From Prosopocoilus inquinatus (taxonomy: Eukaryota; Arthropoda; Insecta; Coleoptera; Lucanidae): a stretch of DNA of 64,000 bases. The stretch covers positions 1,725,001-1,789,000 of the forward strand of contig JAYKNF010000014.1 of NCBI GenBank assembly GCA_036172665.1, given 5' to 3'. Shown here piece by piece: positions 21,501 to 36,113 of this stretch. The notes below the pieces were generated by a model. That model searched no databases and was not told the origin of the DNA. It saw only the letters and a list, made by a program, of their open reading frames with translations. Both the position numbers and the translations under genes were made by a program. Within the stretch, counting starts at the first letter, position 1, and the number at the start of each line of letters is the position of its first letter.

Positions 21501-24403
21501 TTGGATGGACTCCAGTAACCCTGACGTGAGATACGAAGTTCTCGGACGCAGCTGAAGCTGGAAATAGTTTTAAATGAAACAACACGTATTAGCGTTGTTC
21601 CTGTGATGTATTTAATCGATCCTTACTCATCTATCATGTTATTTGGCGTTTCGATGGACTCCAGTATCTCTGATGTGAGATACAAAGTTTTCTGAGGCAG
21701 CAGAAGCTGGAAATTGTTTTAAACGAAACAACACGCATTAGCGTTATTCCTGCGATGTATCTAATCGAATCTTACTCATCTATCATGCTATTTGACGTTT
21801 GGATGGACTCCAGTAACTCTGATGTGAGATACAAAGTTTTTGGACGCAGCAGAAGCTGGAAATAGTTTTGAACTAAACAACACGTATTAGCGTTGTTCCT
21901 GTGATGTATCTAATCGATCCTTACTTAGCTACTATGTTATTTGACGTTTCGATCTACTCCAGTAACTCTAATGTGAGATACGAAATTTTCGGACGCAGCA
22001 GCAGCTGGAAATAGTTTTAAACGAAACAACACGAATTAGCGTTGTTCCTGTGAAGTATCTAAACGATCCTTACTTATCTAACATGTTATTTGAAGTTTGG
22101 ATGGACTCCAGTAAGTCTGATGTGAGATACAAAGTTTTTGGACGCAGCAGGAGCTGGAAATAGTTTTAAACGAAACAACACGTATTAGCGTTGTTCCTGT
22201 AAAGTATCTAATCGATCCTTACTCATCTATCATGTTATTTGGCGTTTCCATGGACTCCAGTAACTTAGATGTGAGATACGAAGTTCTCGGACGCAGCTGA
22301 AGCTAGAAATAGTTTTAAACGAAACAACACGCATTAGCGTTGTTCCTGTGTAGTATCTAATCGATCCTTACTTATCTATCATGTTATTTGACATTTCGAT
22401 GGACTCCAGTAACTCTGATGTGATATACGACGTTTTCGGACGCAGCGGAAGCTGGAAATAGTTTCAAACGAAACAACACGTATTAGCGTTGTTCCTGTGA
22501 TGTATCTAATCGATCCTTACTCATCTATCATGTTATTTGACGTTTGGACGGACTCCAGTAACCCTGATGTGAGATACAAAGTTATCGGACGCAGCAGAAG
22601 CTGGAAATAGTTTTAAACGAAACAACACGTATTAGCGTTGTTCCTGTGCTGTATCTAATCGATCCATACTTATCTATCATGTTATTTGACGTTTCGATGG
22701 ACTCCAGTAACTCTGATGTGAGATACGACGTTTTCGGACGCAGCAGAAGCTGGAAATAGTTTTAAACGAAACAACACGTATTAGCGTTGTTCTTGTGATG
22801 TATCTAATCTTCCTTACACATCTATCATCTTATTTGACGTTTGGATGGACTCCAGTAACTCTGATGAGAGGCACAAAGATTTCGGACGCAGCAGAAGCTG
22901 GAAATAGTTTTGAACGAAACAACACGTATTAGCGTTGTTCCTGTGATGTATCTAAACGATCCTTACTTATCTAACATGTTATTTGACGTTTGGATGGACT
23001 CCAGTAAGTCTGATGTGAGATACAAAGTTTTGGGACGCAGCAGGAGCTGGAAATAGTTTTAAACGAAACAACACGTATTAGCGTTGTTCCTGTGATGTAT
23101 CTAATCGATCCTTACTTAGCTACTATGTTATTTGACGTTTCGATGGACTCCAGTAACTTAGATGTGAGATACGAAGTTCTCGGACGCAGCTGAAGCTAGA
23201 AATTATTTTTAAACGAAACAACACGCATTAGCGTTGTTCCTGTGATGTATCTAATCGATCCTTACTTATCTATCATGTTATTTGACGTTTGGATGGACTC
23301 CAGTAACCCTGACGTGAGATACGAAGTTCTCGGACGCAGCAGAAGCTGGAAATAGTTTTAAACGAAACAACACGCATTAGCGTTGTTCCTGTGATGTATC
23401 TAATCGATCCTTACTCATCTATCATGTTATTTTACGTTTGGATGGACTCCAGTAACTCTGATGTGTGATACAAAGTTTTTGGACGCAGCAGAAACTGGAA
23501 ATAGTATTGAACGAAACAACACGTATTAGCGTTGTTCCTGTGATGTATCTAATCGATCCTTACTCATCTATCATGTTATTTGGCGTTTCGATGGACTCCA
23601 GTAGCTCTGATGTGAGATACGACGTTTTCTGAGGCAGCAGAAGCTGGAAATAGTTTTAAACGAAACAACACGCATTAGCGTTGTTCCTGTGATGTATCTA
23701 ATCGATCCTTACTCATCTATCATGTTATTTGACGTTTCGATGGACTCCAGTAACTATAATGTGAGAAACGAAATTTTCGGACGCAGCAGAAGCTGGAAAT
23801 AGTTTTAAACGAAACAACACGCATTAGCGTTGTTCCTGTGATGTATCTAATCGATCCTTACTTATCTATCATGTTATTTGACTTTGGATGGACTCCAGTA
23901 ACCCTGACGTGAGATACGAAGTTCTCGGACGCAGCAGAAACTGGAAATAGTTTTAAACGAAACAACACGCATTAGCGTTGTTCCTGTGATGTATCTAATC
24001 GATCCTTACTCATCTATCATATTATTTGGCGTTTCGATGGACTCCAGTAACTTAGATGTGAGATACGAAGTTCTCGGACGCAGCTGAAGCTAGAAATAGT
24101 TTTAAACGAAACAACACGCATTAGCGTTGTTCCTGTGTAGTATCTAATCGATCCTTACTTATCTATCATGTTATTTGACATTTCGATGGACTCCAGTAAC
24201 TCTGATGTGATATACGACGTTTTCGGACGCAGCAGAAGCTGGAAATAGTTTTGAACGAAACACCACCTATTAGCGTTGTTCCTGTGATGTATCTAAACGA
24301 TCCTTACCCATCTATCATATTATTTGGCGTTTCGATGGACTCCAGTAACTTAGATGTGAGATACGAAGTTCTCGGACGCAGCTGAAGCTAGAAATAGTTT
24401 TAA

Positions 24404-24521
24404 ACGAAACAACACGCATTAGCGTTGTTCCTGTGATGTATCTAATCGATCCTTACCCATCTATCATATTATTTGGCGTTTCGATGGACTCCAGTAACTT
24501 AGATGTGAGATGTAGTTTTAA
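24404..24521 (+). repeat. 118-bp truncated monomer, duplicate
   Basis: Same 31-bp internal deletion ('gagatgtag' at 24507) as the monomer at 13708-13825, carried over by the 10,696-bp duplication. Confidence 0.93.
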
Positions 24522-27179
24522 ACGAAACAACACGCATTAGCGTTGTTCCTGTGATGTATCTAATCGATCCTTACTCATCTATCATGTTATTTGACGTTTC
24601 GATGGAGTCCAGTAATTATAATGTGAGAAACGAAATTTTCGGACGCAGCAGAAGCTGGAAATAGTTTTAAACGAAACAACACGCATTAGCGTTGTTCCTG
24701 TGATGTATCTAATCGATCCTTACTTATCTATCATGTTATTTGACGTTTGGATGGACTCCAGTAACCCTGACGTGAGATACGAAGTTCTCGGACGCAGCAG
24801 AAGCTGGAAATAGTTTTAAACGAAACAACACGCATTAGCGTTGTTCCTGTGATGTATCTAATCGATCCTTACTCATCTATCATGTTATTTGGCGTTTCGA
24901 TGGACTCCAGTAACTTAGATGTGAGATACGAAGTTCTCGGACGCAGCTGAAGCTAGAAATAGTTTTAAACGAAACAACACGCATTAGCGTTGTTCCTGTG
25001 TAGTATCTAATCGATCCTTACTTATCTATCATGTTATTTGACATTTCGATGGACTCCAGTAACTCTGATGTGATATAAGACGTTTTCGGACGCAGCAGAA
25101 GCTGGAAATAGTTTTAAACGAAACAACACGTATTAGCGTTGTTCCTGTGATGTATCTAAACGATCCTTACTTATCTAACATGTTATTTGACGTTTGGATG
25201 GACTCCAGTAAGTCTGATGTGAGATACAAAGTTTTTGGACGCAGCAGGAGCTGGAAATAGTTTTAAACGAAACAACACGTATTGGCGTTGTTCCTGTGCT
25301 GTATCTAATCGATCCTTACTCATATATCATGTTATTTGGCGTTTCAATGGACTCCAGTAGCTCTGATGTGAGATACGACGTTTTCGGACGCAGCAGAAGC
25401 TGGAAATAGTTTTAAACGAAACAACACGCATTAGCGTTGTTCCTGTGCTGTATCTAATCGATCCTTACTTATCTATCATGTTATTTGACGTTTCGATGGA
25501 CTCCAGTAACTCTGATGTGAGATACGAAGTTTTCGGACGCAGCAGAAGCTGGAAATAGTTTTAAACGAAACAACACGTATTAGCGTTGTTCCTGTGATGT
25601 ATCTAATCGATCCTTACTCATCTATCATGTTATTTGACGTTTCGATGGACTCCAGTAACTCTAATGTGAGAAACGAAATTTTCGGACGCAGCAGAAGCTG
25701 GAAATACTTTTAAACGAAACAACACGCATTAGCGTTGTTCCTGTGATGTATCTAATCGATCCTTACTTATCTATCATGTTATTTGACGTTTCGATGAACT
25801 CCAGTAACTCCAATGTGAGATACGAAATTTTCTTACGCAGCAGCAGCTGGAAATAGTTTTAAACGAAACAACACATATTAGCGTTGTTCCTGTGATGTAT
25901 CTAATCGATCCTTACTCATCTATCATGTTATTTGACGTTTGGACGGACTCCAGTAACTCTGATGAGAGATACAAAGTTCTCGGACGCAGTAGAAGCTGGA
26001 AATAGTTTTGAACGAAACAACATGTATTAGCGTTGTTCCTGTGATGTATCTAAACGATCCTTACTTATCTAATATGTTATTTGACGTTTGAATGGACTCC
26101 AGTAAGTCTGATGTGAGATACAAAGTTTTTGGACGCAGCAGGAGCTGGAAATAGTTTTAAACGAAACAACACGTATTAGCGTTGTTCCTGTGCTGTATCT
26201 AATTGATCCTTACTTATCTATCATGTTATTTGACGTTTCGATGGACTCCAGTAACTCTGATGTGAGGTACGACGTTTTCGGACGCAGCAGAAGCTGGAAA
26301 TAGTTTTAAACGAAACAACACGTATTAGCGTTGTTCCTGTGATGTATCTAATCGATCCTTACTCATCTATCATGTTATTTGACATTTCGATGGACTCCAG
26401 TAACTCTGATGTGAGATACGACGTTTTCGGACGCAGCAGCAGCTGGAAATAGTTTTAAACGAAACAACACATATTAGCGTTGTTCCTGTAATGTATCTAA
26501 TCGATCCTTACTCGTCTATCATGTCATTTGACGTTTGGACGGACTCCAGTAACTCTGATGTGAGATACAAAGTTATCGGACGCAGCAGAAACTGGAAATA
26601 GTTTTGAACGAAACAACACGTATTAGCGTTGTTCCTGTGATGTATCTAAACGATCCCTACTTATCTAACATGTTATTTGACGTTTGGATGGACTCCAGTA
26701 AGTCTGATGTGAGATATAAAGTTTTTGGACGCAGCAGGAGCTGGAAATAGTTTTAAACGAAACAACACGTATTAGCGTTGTTCCTGTGCTGTATCTAATC
26801 GATCCTTACTTATCTATCATGTTATTTGACGTTTCGATGGACTCCAGTAACTCTGATGTGAGTTACGACGTTTTCGGACACAGCAGACGCTGGAAATAGT
26901 TTTAAACGAAACAACACGTATTAGCGTTGTTCCTGTGCTGTATCTAATCGATCCTTACTTATCTATCATGTTATTTGACGTTTCGATGGACTCCAGTAAC
27001 TCTAACGTGAGATACGAAATTTTCCGACGCAGCAGCAGCTGGAAATAGTTTTAAACGAAACAACACATATTAGCGTTGTTCCTGTGATGTATCTAATCGA
27101 TCCTTACTCATCTATCATGTTATTTGACATTTCGATGGACTCCAGTAACTCTGATGTGAGATACGAAGTTTTCGGACGC

Positions 27180-29265
27180 AGCAGAAGCTGGAAATAGTTT
27201 TAAACGAAACAACACGTATTAGCGTTGTTCCTGTGATGTATATAATCGATCCTTACTCATCTATCATGTTATTTGACGTTTGGATGGACTCCAGTAACTC
27301 TGATGAGAAATACAAAGATTTCGGAAGCAGCAGAAGCTGGAAATAGTTTTGAACGAAACACCACCTATTAGCGTTGTTCCTGTGATGTATCTAAACGATC
27401 CTTACTTATCTAACATGTTATCTGACGTTTGGATGGACTCCAGTAAGTCTGATGTGAGATACAAAGTTTTTGGACGCAGCAGGAGCTGGAAATAGTTTTA
27501 AACGAAACACCACGTATTAGCGTTGTTCCTGTGCTGTATCTAATCGATCCTTACTTATCTATCATGTTATTTAACGTTTGGATACACTCCAGTAAGTCTG
27601 ATGTGAGATACAAAGTTTTTGGACGCAGCAGGAGCTGGAAATAGTTTTAAACGAAACAACACGTATTAGCGTTGTTCCTGTGATGTATCTAAACGATCCT
27701 TACTTATCTAACATGTTATTTGACGTTTGGATGGACTCCAGTGTGTCTGATGTGAGATACAAAGTTTTGGGACGCAGCAGGAGCTGGAAATAGTTTTAAA
27801 CGAAACAACACATATTAGCGTTGTTCCTGTAATGTATCTAATCGATCCTTACTCATCTATCATGTTATTTGACGTTTGGACAGACTCCAGTAACTCTGAT
27901 GTGAGATACAAAGTTATCGGACGCAGCAGAAGCTGGAAATAGTTTTGAACGAAACAACACGTATTAGCGTTGTTCCTGTGATGTATCTAAACGATCCTTA
28001 CTTATCTAACATGTTATTTGACGTTTGGATGGACTCCAGTAAGTCTGATGTGAGATACAAAGTTTTTGGACGCAGCAGGAGCTGGAAATAGTGTTAAACG
28101 AAACAACACGTATTAGCGTTGTTCCTGTGCTGTATCTAATCGATACTTACTTATCTATCATGTTATTTGACGTTTCGATGGACTCCAGTAACTCTGATGT
28201 GAGATACGAAGTTTTCGGACGTAGCAGAAGCTGGAAATAGTTTTAAACGAAACAACACGTATTAGCGTTGTTCCTGTGATGTATATAATCGATCCTTACT
28301 CATCTATCATGTTATTTGACGTTTGGATGGACTCCAGTAACTCTGATGAGAAATACAAAGATTTCGGAAGCAGCAGAAGCTGGAAATAGTTTTGAACGAA
28401 ACACCACCTATTAGCGTTGTTCCTGTGATGTATCTAAACGATCCTTACTTATCTAACATGTTATCTGACGTTTGGATGGACTCCAGTAAGTCTGATGTGA
28501 GATACAAAGTTTTTGGACGCAGCAGGAGCTGGAAATAGTTTTAAACGAAACACCACGTATTAGCGTTGTTCCTGTGCTGTATCTAATCGATCCTTACTTA
28601 TCTATCATGTTATTTAACGTTTGGATACACTCCAGTAAGTCTGATGTGAGATACAAAGTTTTTGGACGCAGCAGGAGCTGGAAATAGTTTTAAACGAAAC
28701 AACACGTATTAGCGTTGTTCCTGTGATGTATCTAAACGATCCTTACTTATCTAACATGTTATTTGACGTTTGGATGGACTCCAGTGTGTCTGATGTGAGA
28801 TACAAAGTTTTGGGACGCAGCAGGAGCTGGAAATAGTTTTAAACGAAACAACACATATTAGCGTTGTTCCTGTAATGTATCTAATCGATCCTTACTCATC
28901 TATCATGTTATTTGACGTTTGGACAGACTCCAGTAACTCTGATGTGAGATACAAAGTTATCGGACGCAGCAGAAGCTGGAAATAGTTTTGAACGAAACAA
29001 CACGTATTAGCGTTGTTCCTGTGATGTATCTAAACGATCCTTACTTATCTAACATGTTATTTGACGTTTGGATGGACTCCAGTAAGTCTGATGTGAGATA
29101 CAAAGTTTTTGGACGCAGCAGGAGCTGGAAATAGTGTTAAACGAAACAACACGTATTAGCGTTGTTCCTGTGCTGTATCTAATCGATACTTACTTATCTA
29201 TCATGTTATTTGACGTTTCGATGGACTCCAGTAACTCTGATGTGAGATACGAAGTCTTCGGACGT
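27180..29265 (+). repeat. Nested 7-mer pair in copy 2 of the 10.7-kb unit
   Basis: Counterpart of 16484-18569 shifted by 10,696 bp, with the two 1,043-bp copies at about 27180-28222 and 28223-29265 ('gatgtatataatc' at about 27235 and 28278). The substitution at 29256 lies in its last monomer. Confidence 0.88.
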
Positions 29266-31619
29266 AGCAGAAGCTGGAAATAGTTTTAAACGAAACAACA
29301 CGTATTAGCGTTGTTCCTGTGATGTATCTAATCGATCCTTACTCATCTATCATGTTATTTGACGTTTGGATGGACTCCATTAACTCTGATGTGAGATACA
29401 AAGTTTTTGGACGCAGCAGGAGCTGGAAATAGTTTTAAACGAAACAACACGTATTAGCGTTGTTCCTGTGCTGTATCTAATCGATCCTTACTTATCTATC
29501 ATGTTATTTGACGTTTGGATTAACTCCAGTAACTCTGATGTGAGATACGACGTTTTCGGACGCAGCAGAAGCTGGAAATAGTTTTAAACGAAACAACACG
29601 TATTAGCGTTGTTCCTGTGATGTATCTAATCGATCCTTACTCATCTATCATGTTATTTGACGTTTGAGTGGACTCCAGTAACTCTGATGAGAGATACAAA
29701 GATTTCGGAAGCAGCAGAAGCTGGAAATACTTTTGAACGATACACCACCTATTAGCGTTGTTCCTGTGATGTATCTAAACGATCCTTACTTATCTAACAT
29801 GTTATTTGACGTTTGGATGGACTCCAGTGTGTCTGATGTGAGATACAAAGTTTTGGGACGCAGCAGGAGCTGGAAATAGTTTTAAACGAAACAACACGTA
29901 TTAGCGTTGTTCCTGTGCTGTATCTAATCGATCCTTACTTATCTATCATGTTATTTGACGTTTGGATGGACTCCAGTAACCCTGACGTGAGATACGAAGT
30001 TCTCGGACGCAGCAGAAGCTGGAAATAGTTTTAAACGAAGCAACAGGCATTAGCGTTGTTCCTGTGATGTATCTAATCGATCCTTACTCATCTATCATGT
30101 TATTTGACGTTACGATGGACTCCAGTAACTCTGATGTGAGATACGACGTTTCCGGACGCAGCAGAAGCTGGAAATAGTATTAAACGAAACAACACGTATT
30201 AGCGTTGTTCCTGTGATGTATCTAATCGATCCTTACTCATCTATCATGTTATTTGACGTTTGGATGGACTCCAGTAACTAGGATGAGAGATACAAAGATT
30301 TCGGACGCAGCAGAAGCTGGAAATAGTTTTGAACGAAACAACACCTATTAGCGTTGTTCCTGTGATGTATCTAAACGATCCTTACTTATCTAACATGTTA
30401 TTTAACGTTTGGATACACTCCAGTAAGTCTGATGTGAGATACAAAGTTTTTGGACGCAGCAGGAGCTTTAAATAGTTTTAAACGAAACAACACGTATTAG
30501 TGTTGTTCCTGTGCTGTATCTAATCGATACTTACTTATCTATCATGTTATTTGACGTTTCGATGGACTCCAGTAACTCTGATGTGAGATACGAAGTTTTC
30601 GGACGCAGCAGAAGCTGGAAATAGTTTTAAACAAAACAACACGTATTAGCGTTGTTCCGGTGATGTATCTAATCGATCCTTACTCATCTATCATGTTATT
30701 TGACGTTTGGATGGACTCCAGTAACTCTGATGTGAGATACAAAGTTTTTGGACGCAGCAGGAGCTGGAAATAGTTTTAAACGAAACAACACGCATTAGCG
30801 TTGTTCCTGTGATGTATCTAATCGATCCTTACTCATCTATCATGTTATTTGGTGTTACGATGGACTCCAGTAACTTAGATGTGAGATACGAATTTCTCGG
30901 ACGCAGCTGAAGCTAGAAATAGTTTTAAACGAAACAACACGCATTAGCGTTGTTCCTGTGTTGTATCTAATCGATCCTTACTTATCTATCATGTTATTTG
31001 ACGTTTGGATGTACTCCAGTAACCCTGACGTGAGATACGAAGATCTCGGACGCAGCAGAAGCTGGAAATAGTTTTAAACGAAACAACACGTATTAGCGTT
31101 GTTCCTGTGATGTATCTAATCGATCCTTACTCATCTATCATGTTATTTGACGTTTGGACGGACTCCAGTAACTCTGATGGGAGATACAAAGTTCTCGGAC
31201 GCAGTAGAAGCTGGAAATAGTTTTGAACGAAACAACACGTATTAGCGTTGTTCCTGTGATGTATCTAAACGATCCTTACTTATCTAACATGTTATTTGAC
31301 GTTTGGATGGACTCCAGTAAGTCTGATGTGAGATACAAAGTTTTTGGACGCAGCAGGAGCTGGAAATAGTTTTAAACGAAACAACACGTATTAGCGTTGT
31401 TCCTGTAATGTATCTAATCGATCCTTACTCATCTATCATGTTATTTGACGTTTGGATGGACTCCAGTAACTCTGATGTGAGATACAAAGTTATCGGACGC
31501 AGCAGAAGCTGGAAATAGTTTTGAACGAAACAACACGTATTAGCGTTGTTCCTGTGATGTATCTAAACGATCCTTACTCATCTATCATGTTATTTGACGT
31601 TTGGATGGACTCCAGTAAC
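28491..31619 (+). repeat. 3,129-bp (21-mer) tandem duplication, copy A
   Basis: Matches 31620 onward at exactly 21 x 149: 'caccacgtatt' at 28551 and 31680, and 'tttgaacgatacacc' at 29732 and 32861. It also shares the 'gaagcaacagg', 'aactaggatgag' and 'ttccggtg' monomers in the same order. The match begins at tctgatgtgagatac (28491 and 31620), preceded by different bases in the two copies. Copy A spans the right edge of the 10.7-kb unit and its last monomer (31486-31619) is not shared. Confidence 0.9.
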
Positions 31620-34614
31620 TCTGATGTGAGATACAAAGTTTTTGGACGCAGCAGGAGCTGGAAATAGTTTTAAACGAAACACCACGTATTAGCGTTGTTC
31701 CTGTGCTGTATCTAATCGATCCTTACTTATCTATCATGTTATTTAACGTTTGGATACACTCCAGTAAGTCTGATGTGAGATACAAAGTTTTTGGACGCAG
31801 CAGGAGCTGGAAATAGTTTTAAACGAAACAACACGTATTAGCGTTGTTCCTGTGATGTATCTAAACGATCCTTACTTATCTAACATGTTATTTGACGTTT
31901 GGATGGACTCCAGTGTGTCTGATGTGAGATACAAAGTTTTGGGACGCAGCAGGAGCTGGAAATAGTTTTAAACGAAACAACACATATTAGCGTTGTTCCT
32001 GTAATGTATCTAATCGATCCTTACTCATCTATCATGTTATTTGACGTTTGGACAGACTCCAGTAACTCTGATGTGAGATACAAAGTTATCGGACGCAGCA
32101 GAAGCTGGAAATAGTTTTGAACGAAACAACACGTATTAGCGTTGTTCCTGTGATGTATCTAAACGATCCTTACTTATCTAACATGTTATTTGACGTTTGG
32201 ATGGACTCCAGTAAGTCTGATGTGAGATACAAAGTTTTTGGACGCAGCAGGAGCTGGAAATAGTGTTAAACGAAACAACACGTATTAGCGTTGTTCCTGT
32301 GCTGTATCTAATCGATACTTACTTATCTATCATGTTATTTGACGTTTCGATGGACTCCAGTAACTCTGATGTGAGATACGAAGTTTTCGGACGTAGCAGA
32401 AGCTGGAAATAGTTTTAAACGAAACAACACGTATTAGCGTTGTTCCTGTGATGTATCTAATCGATCCTTACTCATCTATCATGTTATTTGACGTTTGGAT
32501 GGACTCCATTAACTCTGATGTGAGATACAAAGTTTTTGGACGCAGCAGGAGCTGGAAATAGTTTTAAACGAAACAACACGTATTAGCGTTGTTCCTGTGC
32601 TGTATCTAATCGATCCTTACTTATCTATCATGTTATTTGACGTTTGGATTAACTCCAGTAACTCTGATGTGAGATACGACGTTTTCGGACGCAGCAGAAG
32701 CTGGAAATAGTTTTAAACGAAACAACACGTATTAGCGTTGTTCCTGTGATGTATCTAATCGATCCTTACTCATCTATCATGTTATTTGACGTTTGAGTGG
32801 ACTCCAGTAACTCTGATGAGAGATACAAAGATTTCGGAAGCAGCAGAAGCTGGAAATACTTTTGAACGATACACCACCTATTAGCGTTGTTCCTGTGATG
32901 TATCTAAACGATCCTTACTTATCTAACATGTTATTTGACGTTTGGATGGACTCCAGTGTGTCTGATGTGAGATACAAAGTTTTGGGACGCAGCAGGAGCT
33001 GGAAATAGTTTTAAACGAAACAACACGTATTAGCGTTGTTCCTGTGCTGTATCTAATCGATCCTTACTTATCTATCATGTTATTTGACGTTTGGATGGAC
33101 TCCAGTAACCCTGACGTGAGATACGAAGTTCTCGGACGCAGCAGAAGCTGGAAATAGTTTTAAACGAAGCAACAGGCATTAGCGTTGTTCCTGTGATGTA
33201 TCTAATCGATCCTTACTCATCTATCATGTTATTTGACGTTACGATGGACTCCAGTAACTCTGATGTGAGATACGACGTTTCCGGACGCAGCAGAAGCTGG
33301 AAATAGTATTAAACGAAACAACACGTATTAGCGTTGTTCCTGTGATGTATCTAATCGATCCTTACTCATCTATCATGTTATTTGACGTTTGGATGGACTC
33401 CAGTAACTAGGATGAGAGATACAAAGATTTCGGACGCAGCAGAAGCTGGAAATAGTTTTGAACGAAACAACACCTATTAGCGTTGTTCCTGTGATGTATC
33501 TAAACGATCCTTACTTATCTAACATGTTATTTAACGTTTGGATACACTCCAGTAAGTCTGATGTGAGATACAAAGTTTTTGGACGCAGCAGGAGCTTTAA
33601 ATAGTTTTAAACGAAACAACACGTATTAGTGTTGTTCCTGTGCTGTATCTAATCGATACTTACTTATCTATCATGTTATTTGACGTTTCGATGGACTCCA
33701 GTAACTCTGATGTGAGATACGAAGTTTTCGGACGCAGCAGAAGCTGGAAATAGTTTTAAACAAAACAACACGTATTAGCGTTGTTCCGGTGATGTATCTA
33801 ATCGATCCTTACTCATCTATCATGTTATTTGACGTTTGGATGGACTCCAGTAACTCTGATGTGAGATACAAAGTTTTTGGACGCAGCAGGAGCTGGAAAT
33901 AGTTTTAAACGAAACAACACGCATTAGCGTTGTTCCTGTGATGTATCTAATCGATCCTTACTCATCTATCATGTTATTTGGTGTTACGATGGACTCCAGT
34001 AACTTAGATGTGAGATACGAATTTCTCGGACGCAGCTGAAGCTAGAAATAGTTTTAAACGAAACAACACGCATTAGCGTTGTTCCTGTGTTGTATCTAAT
34101 CGATCCTTACTTATCTATCATGTTATTTGACGTTTGGATGTACTCCAGTAACCCTGACGTGAGATACGAAGATCTCGGACGCAGCAGAAGCTGGAAATAG
34201 TTTTAAACGAAACAACACGTATTAGCGTTGTTCCTGTGATGTATCTAATCGATCCTTACTCATCTATCATGTTATTTGACGTTTGGACGGACTCCAGTAA
34301 CTCTGATGGGAGATACAAAGTTCTCGGACGCAGTAGAAGCTGGAAATAGTTTTGAACGAAACAACACGTATTAGCGTTGTTCCTGTGATGTATCTAAACG
34401 ATCCTTACTTATCTAACATGTTATTTGACGTTTGGATGGACTCCAGTAAGTCTGATGTGAGATACAAAGTTTTTGGACGCAGCAGGAGCTGGAAATAGTT
34501 TTAAACGAAACAACACGTATTAGCGTTGTTCCTGTAATGTATCTAATCGATCCTTACTCATCTATCATGTTATTTGACGTTTGGATGGACTCCAGTAACT
34601 CTGATGTGAGATAC
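31620..34614 (+). repeat. 3,129-bp (21-mer) tandem duplication, copy B
   Basis: Second copy, about 20 monomers. It is identical by eye in monomer order to copy A and ends at 34614, again just after tctgatgtgagatac, where 'gacg' follows instead of 'aaag'. Because copy A overlaps the 10.7-kb unit, most of this segment exists three times in the window, at about 17.8, 28.5 and 31.6 kb. Confidence 0.9.
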
Positions 34615-36113
34615 GACGTTTTCGGACGCAGCAGCAGCTGGAAATAGTTTTAAACGAAACAACACATATTAGCGTTGTTCCTGTAATGTATCTAATCGAT
34701 CCTTACTCATCTATCATGTTATTTGACGTTTGGATGGACTCCAGTAACTAGGATGAGAGATACAAAGATTTCGGACGCAGCAGAAGCTGGAAATAGTTTT
34801 GAACGAAACAACACCTATTAGCGTTGTTCCTGTGATGTATCTAAACGATCCTTCCTTATCTAACATGTTATTTAACGTTTGGATACACTCCAGTAATTCT
34901 GATGTGAGATACAAAGTTTTTGGACGCAGCAGGAGCTGGAAATAGTTCTAAACGAAACAACACATATTAGCGTTGTTCCTGTAATGTATCTAATCGATCC
35001 TTACTCATCTATCATGTTATTTGACGTTTGGATGGACTACAGTGTGTCTGATGTGAGATACAAAGTTTTGGGACGCAGCAGGAGCTGGAAATAGTTTTAA
35101 ACGAAACAACACATATTAGCGTTGTTCCTGTAATGTATCTAATCGATCCATACTCATCTATCATGTTATTTGACGTTTGGACAGACTCCAGTAACTCTGA
35201 TGTGAGATACAAAGTTATCGGACGCAGCAGAAGCTGGAAATAGTTTTGAACGAAACAACACGTATTAGCGTTGTTCCTGTGATGTATCTAAACGATCCTT
35301 ACTTATCTAACATGTTATTTGACGTTTGGATGGACTCCAGTAAGTCTGATGTGAGATACAATGTTTTTGGACGCAGCAGGAGCTGGAAATAGTTTTAAAC
35401 GAAACAACACGTATTAGCGTTGTTCCTGTGCTGTATCTAATCGATACTTACTTATCTATCATGTTATTTGACGTTTCGATGGACTCCAGTAACTCTGATG
35501 TGAGATACGAAGTTTTCGGACGCAGCAGAAGCTGGAAATAGTTTTAAACGAAACAACACGTATTAGCGTTGTTCCTGTGATGTATCTAATCGATCCTTAC
35601 TCATCTATCATGTTATTTGACGTTTGGATGGACTCCAGTAACTCTGATGTGAGATACAAAGTTTTTGGACGCAGCAGGAGCTGGAAATAGTTTTAAACGA
35701 AACAACACGTATTAGCGTTGTTCCTGTGCTATATCTAATCGATCCTTACTTATCTATCATGTTATTTGACGTTTGGATTAACTCCAGTAACTCTGATGTG
35801 AGATACGACGTTTTCGGACGCAGCAGAAGCTGGAAATAGTTTTAAACTAAACAACACGTATTAGCGTTGTTCCTGTGATGTATCTAAACGATCCTTACTT
35901 ATCTAACATGTTATTTAACGTTTGGATACACTCCAGTAAGTCTGATGTGAGATACAAAGTTTTTGGACGCAGCAGGAGCTGGAAATAGTTTTAAACGAAA
36001 CAACACGTATTAGCGTTGTTCCTGTGCTGTATCTAATCGATACTTACTTATCTATCATGTTATTTGACGTTTCGATGGACTCCAGTAACTCTGATGTGAG
36101 ATACGAAGTTTTC
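34615..36113 (+). repeat. Mosaic stretch of about ten satellite monomers
   Basis: Monomers known from neighbouring segments occur here in a new order ('aactaggatgag', 'ttaacgtttggatacac' with 'taattctg', 'agtgtgtctg' with 'gactacag', 'ttggacagac', 'ttaactccag'). No single offset explains it. It reads as a patchwork produced by several exchanges between the 3,129-bp duplication on the left and the 3,874-bp one on the right. Only satellite is present. Confidence 0.75.

Larger units (their letters stand above)
20641..31336 (+). repeat. 10,696-bp tandem duplication, copy 2
   Basis: Near-identical to 9945-20640. The only substitution I noticed while reading is c at 29256 ('gaagtcttcg'), where copy 1 has t (18560); I did not align every base. 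The copy ends at '..taagtctgatgtgagatac' and the array continues with 'aaagttttt' rather than 'gacgttttc'. This defines the right edge of a simple two-copy tandem duplication. It holds the second copies of the 118-bp monomer (24404-24521), the 148-bp monomer (23809-23956) and the 7-mer pair. Confidence 0.95.

Noticed and set aside
34714..35212. Two 66-codon open stretches on the - strand (34714-34914 and 35012-35212)
   Set aside because: Both translate satellite monomers and are near-copies of each other because the DNA is repeated. Their translation is also mirrored at 54700-54900 on the + strand in the inverted block.
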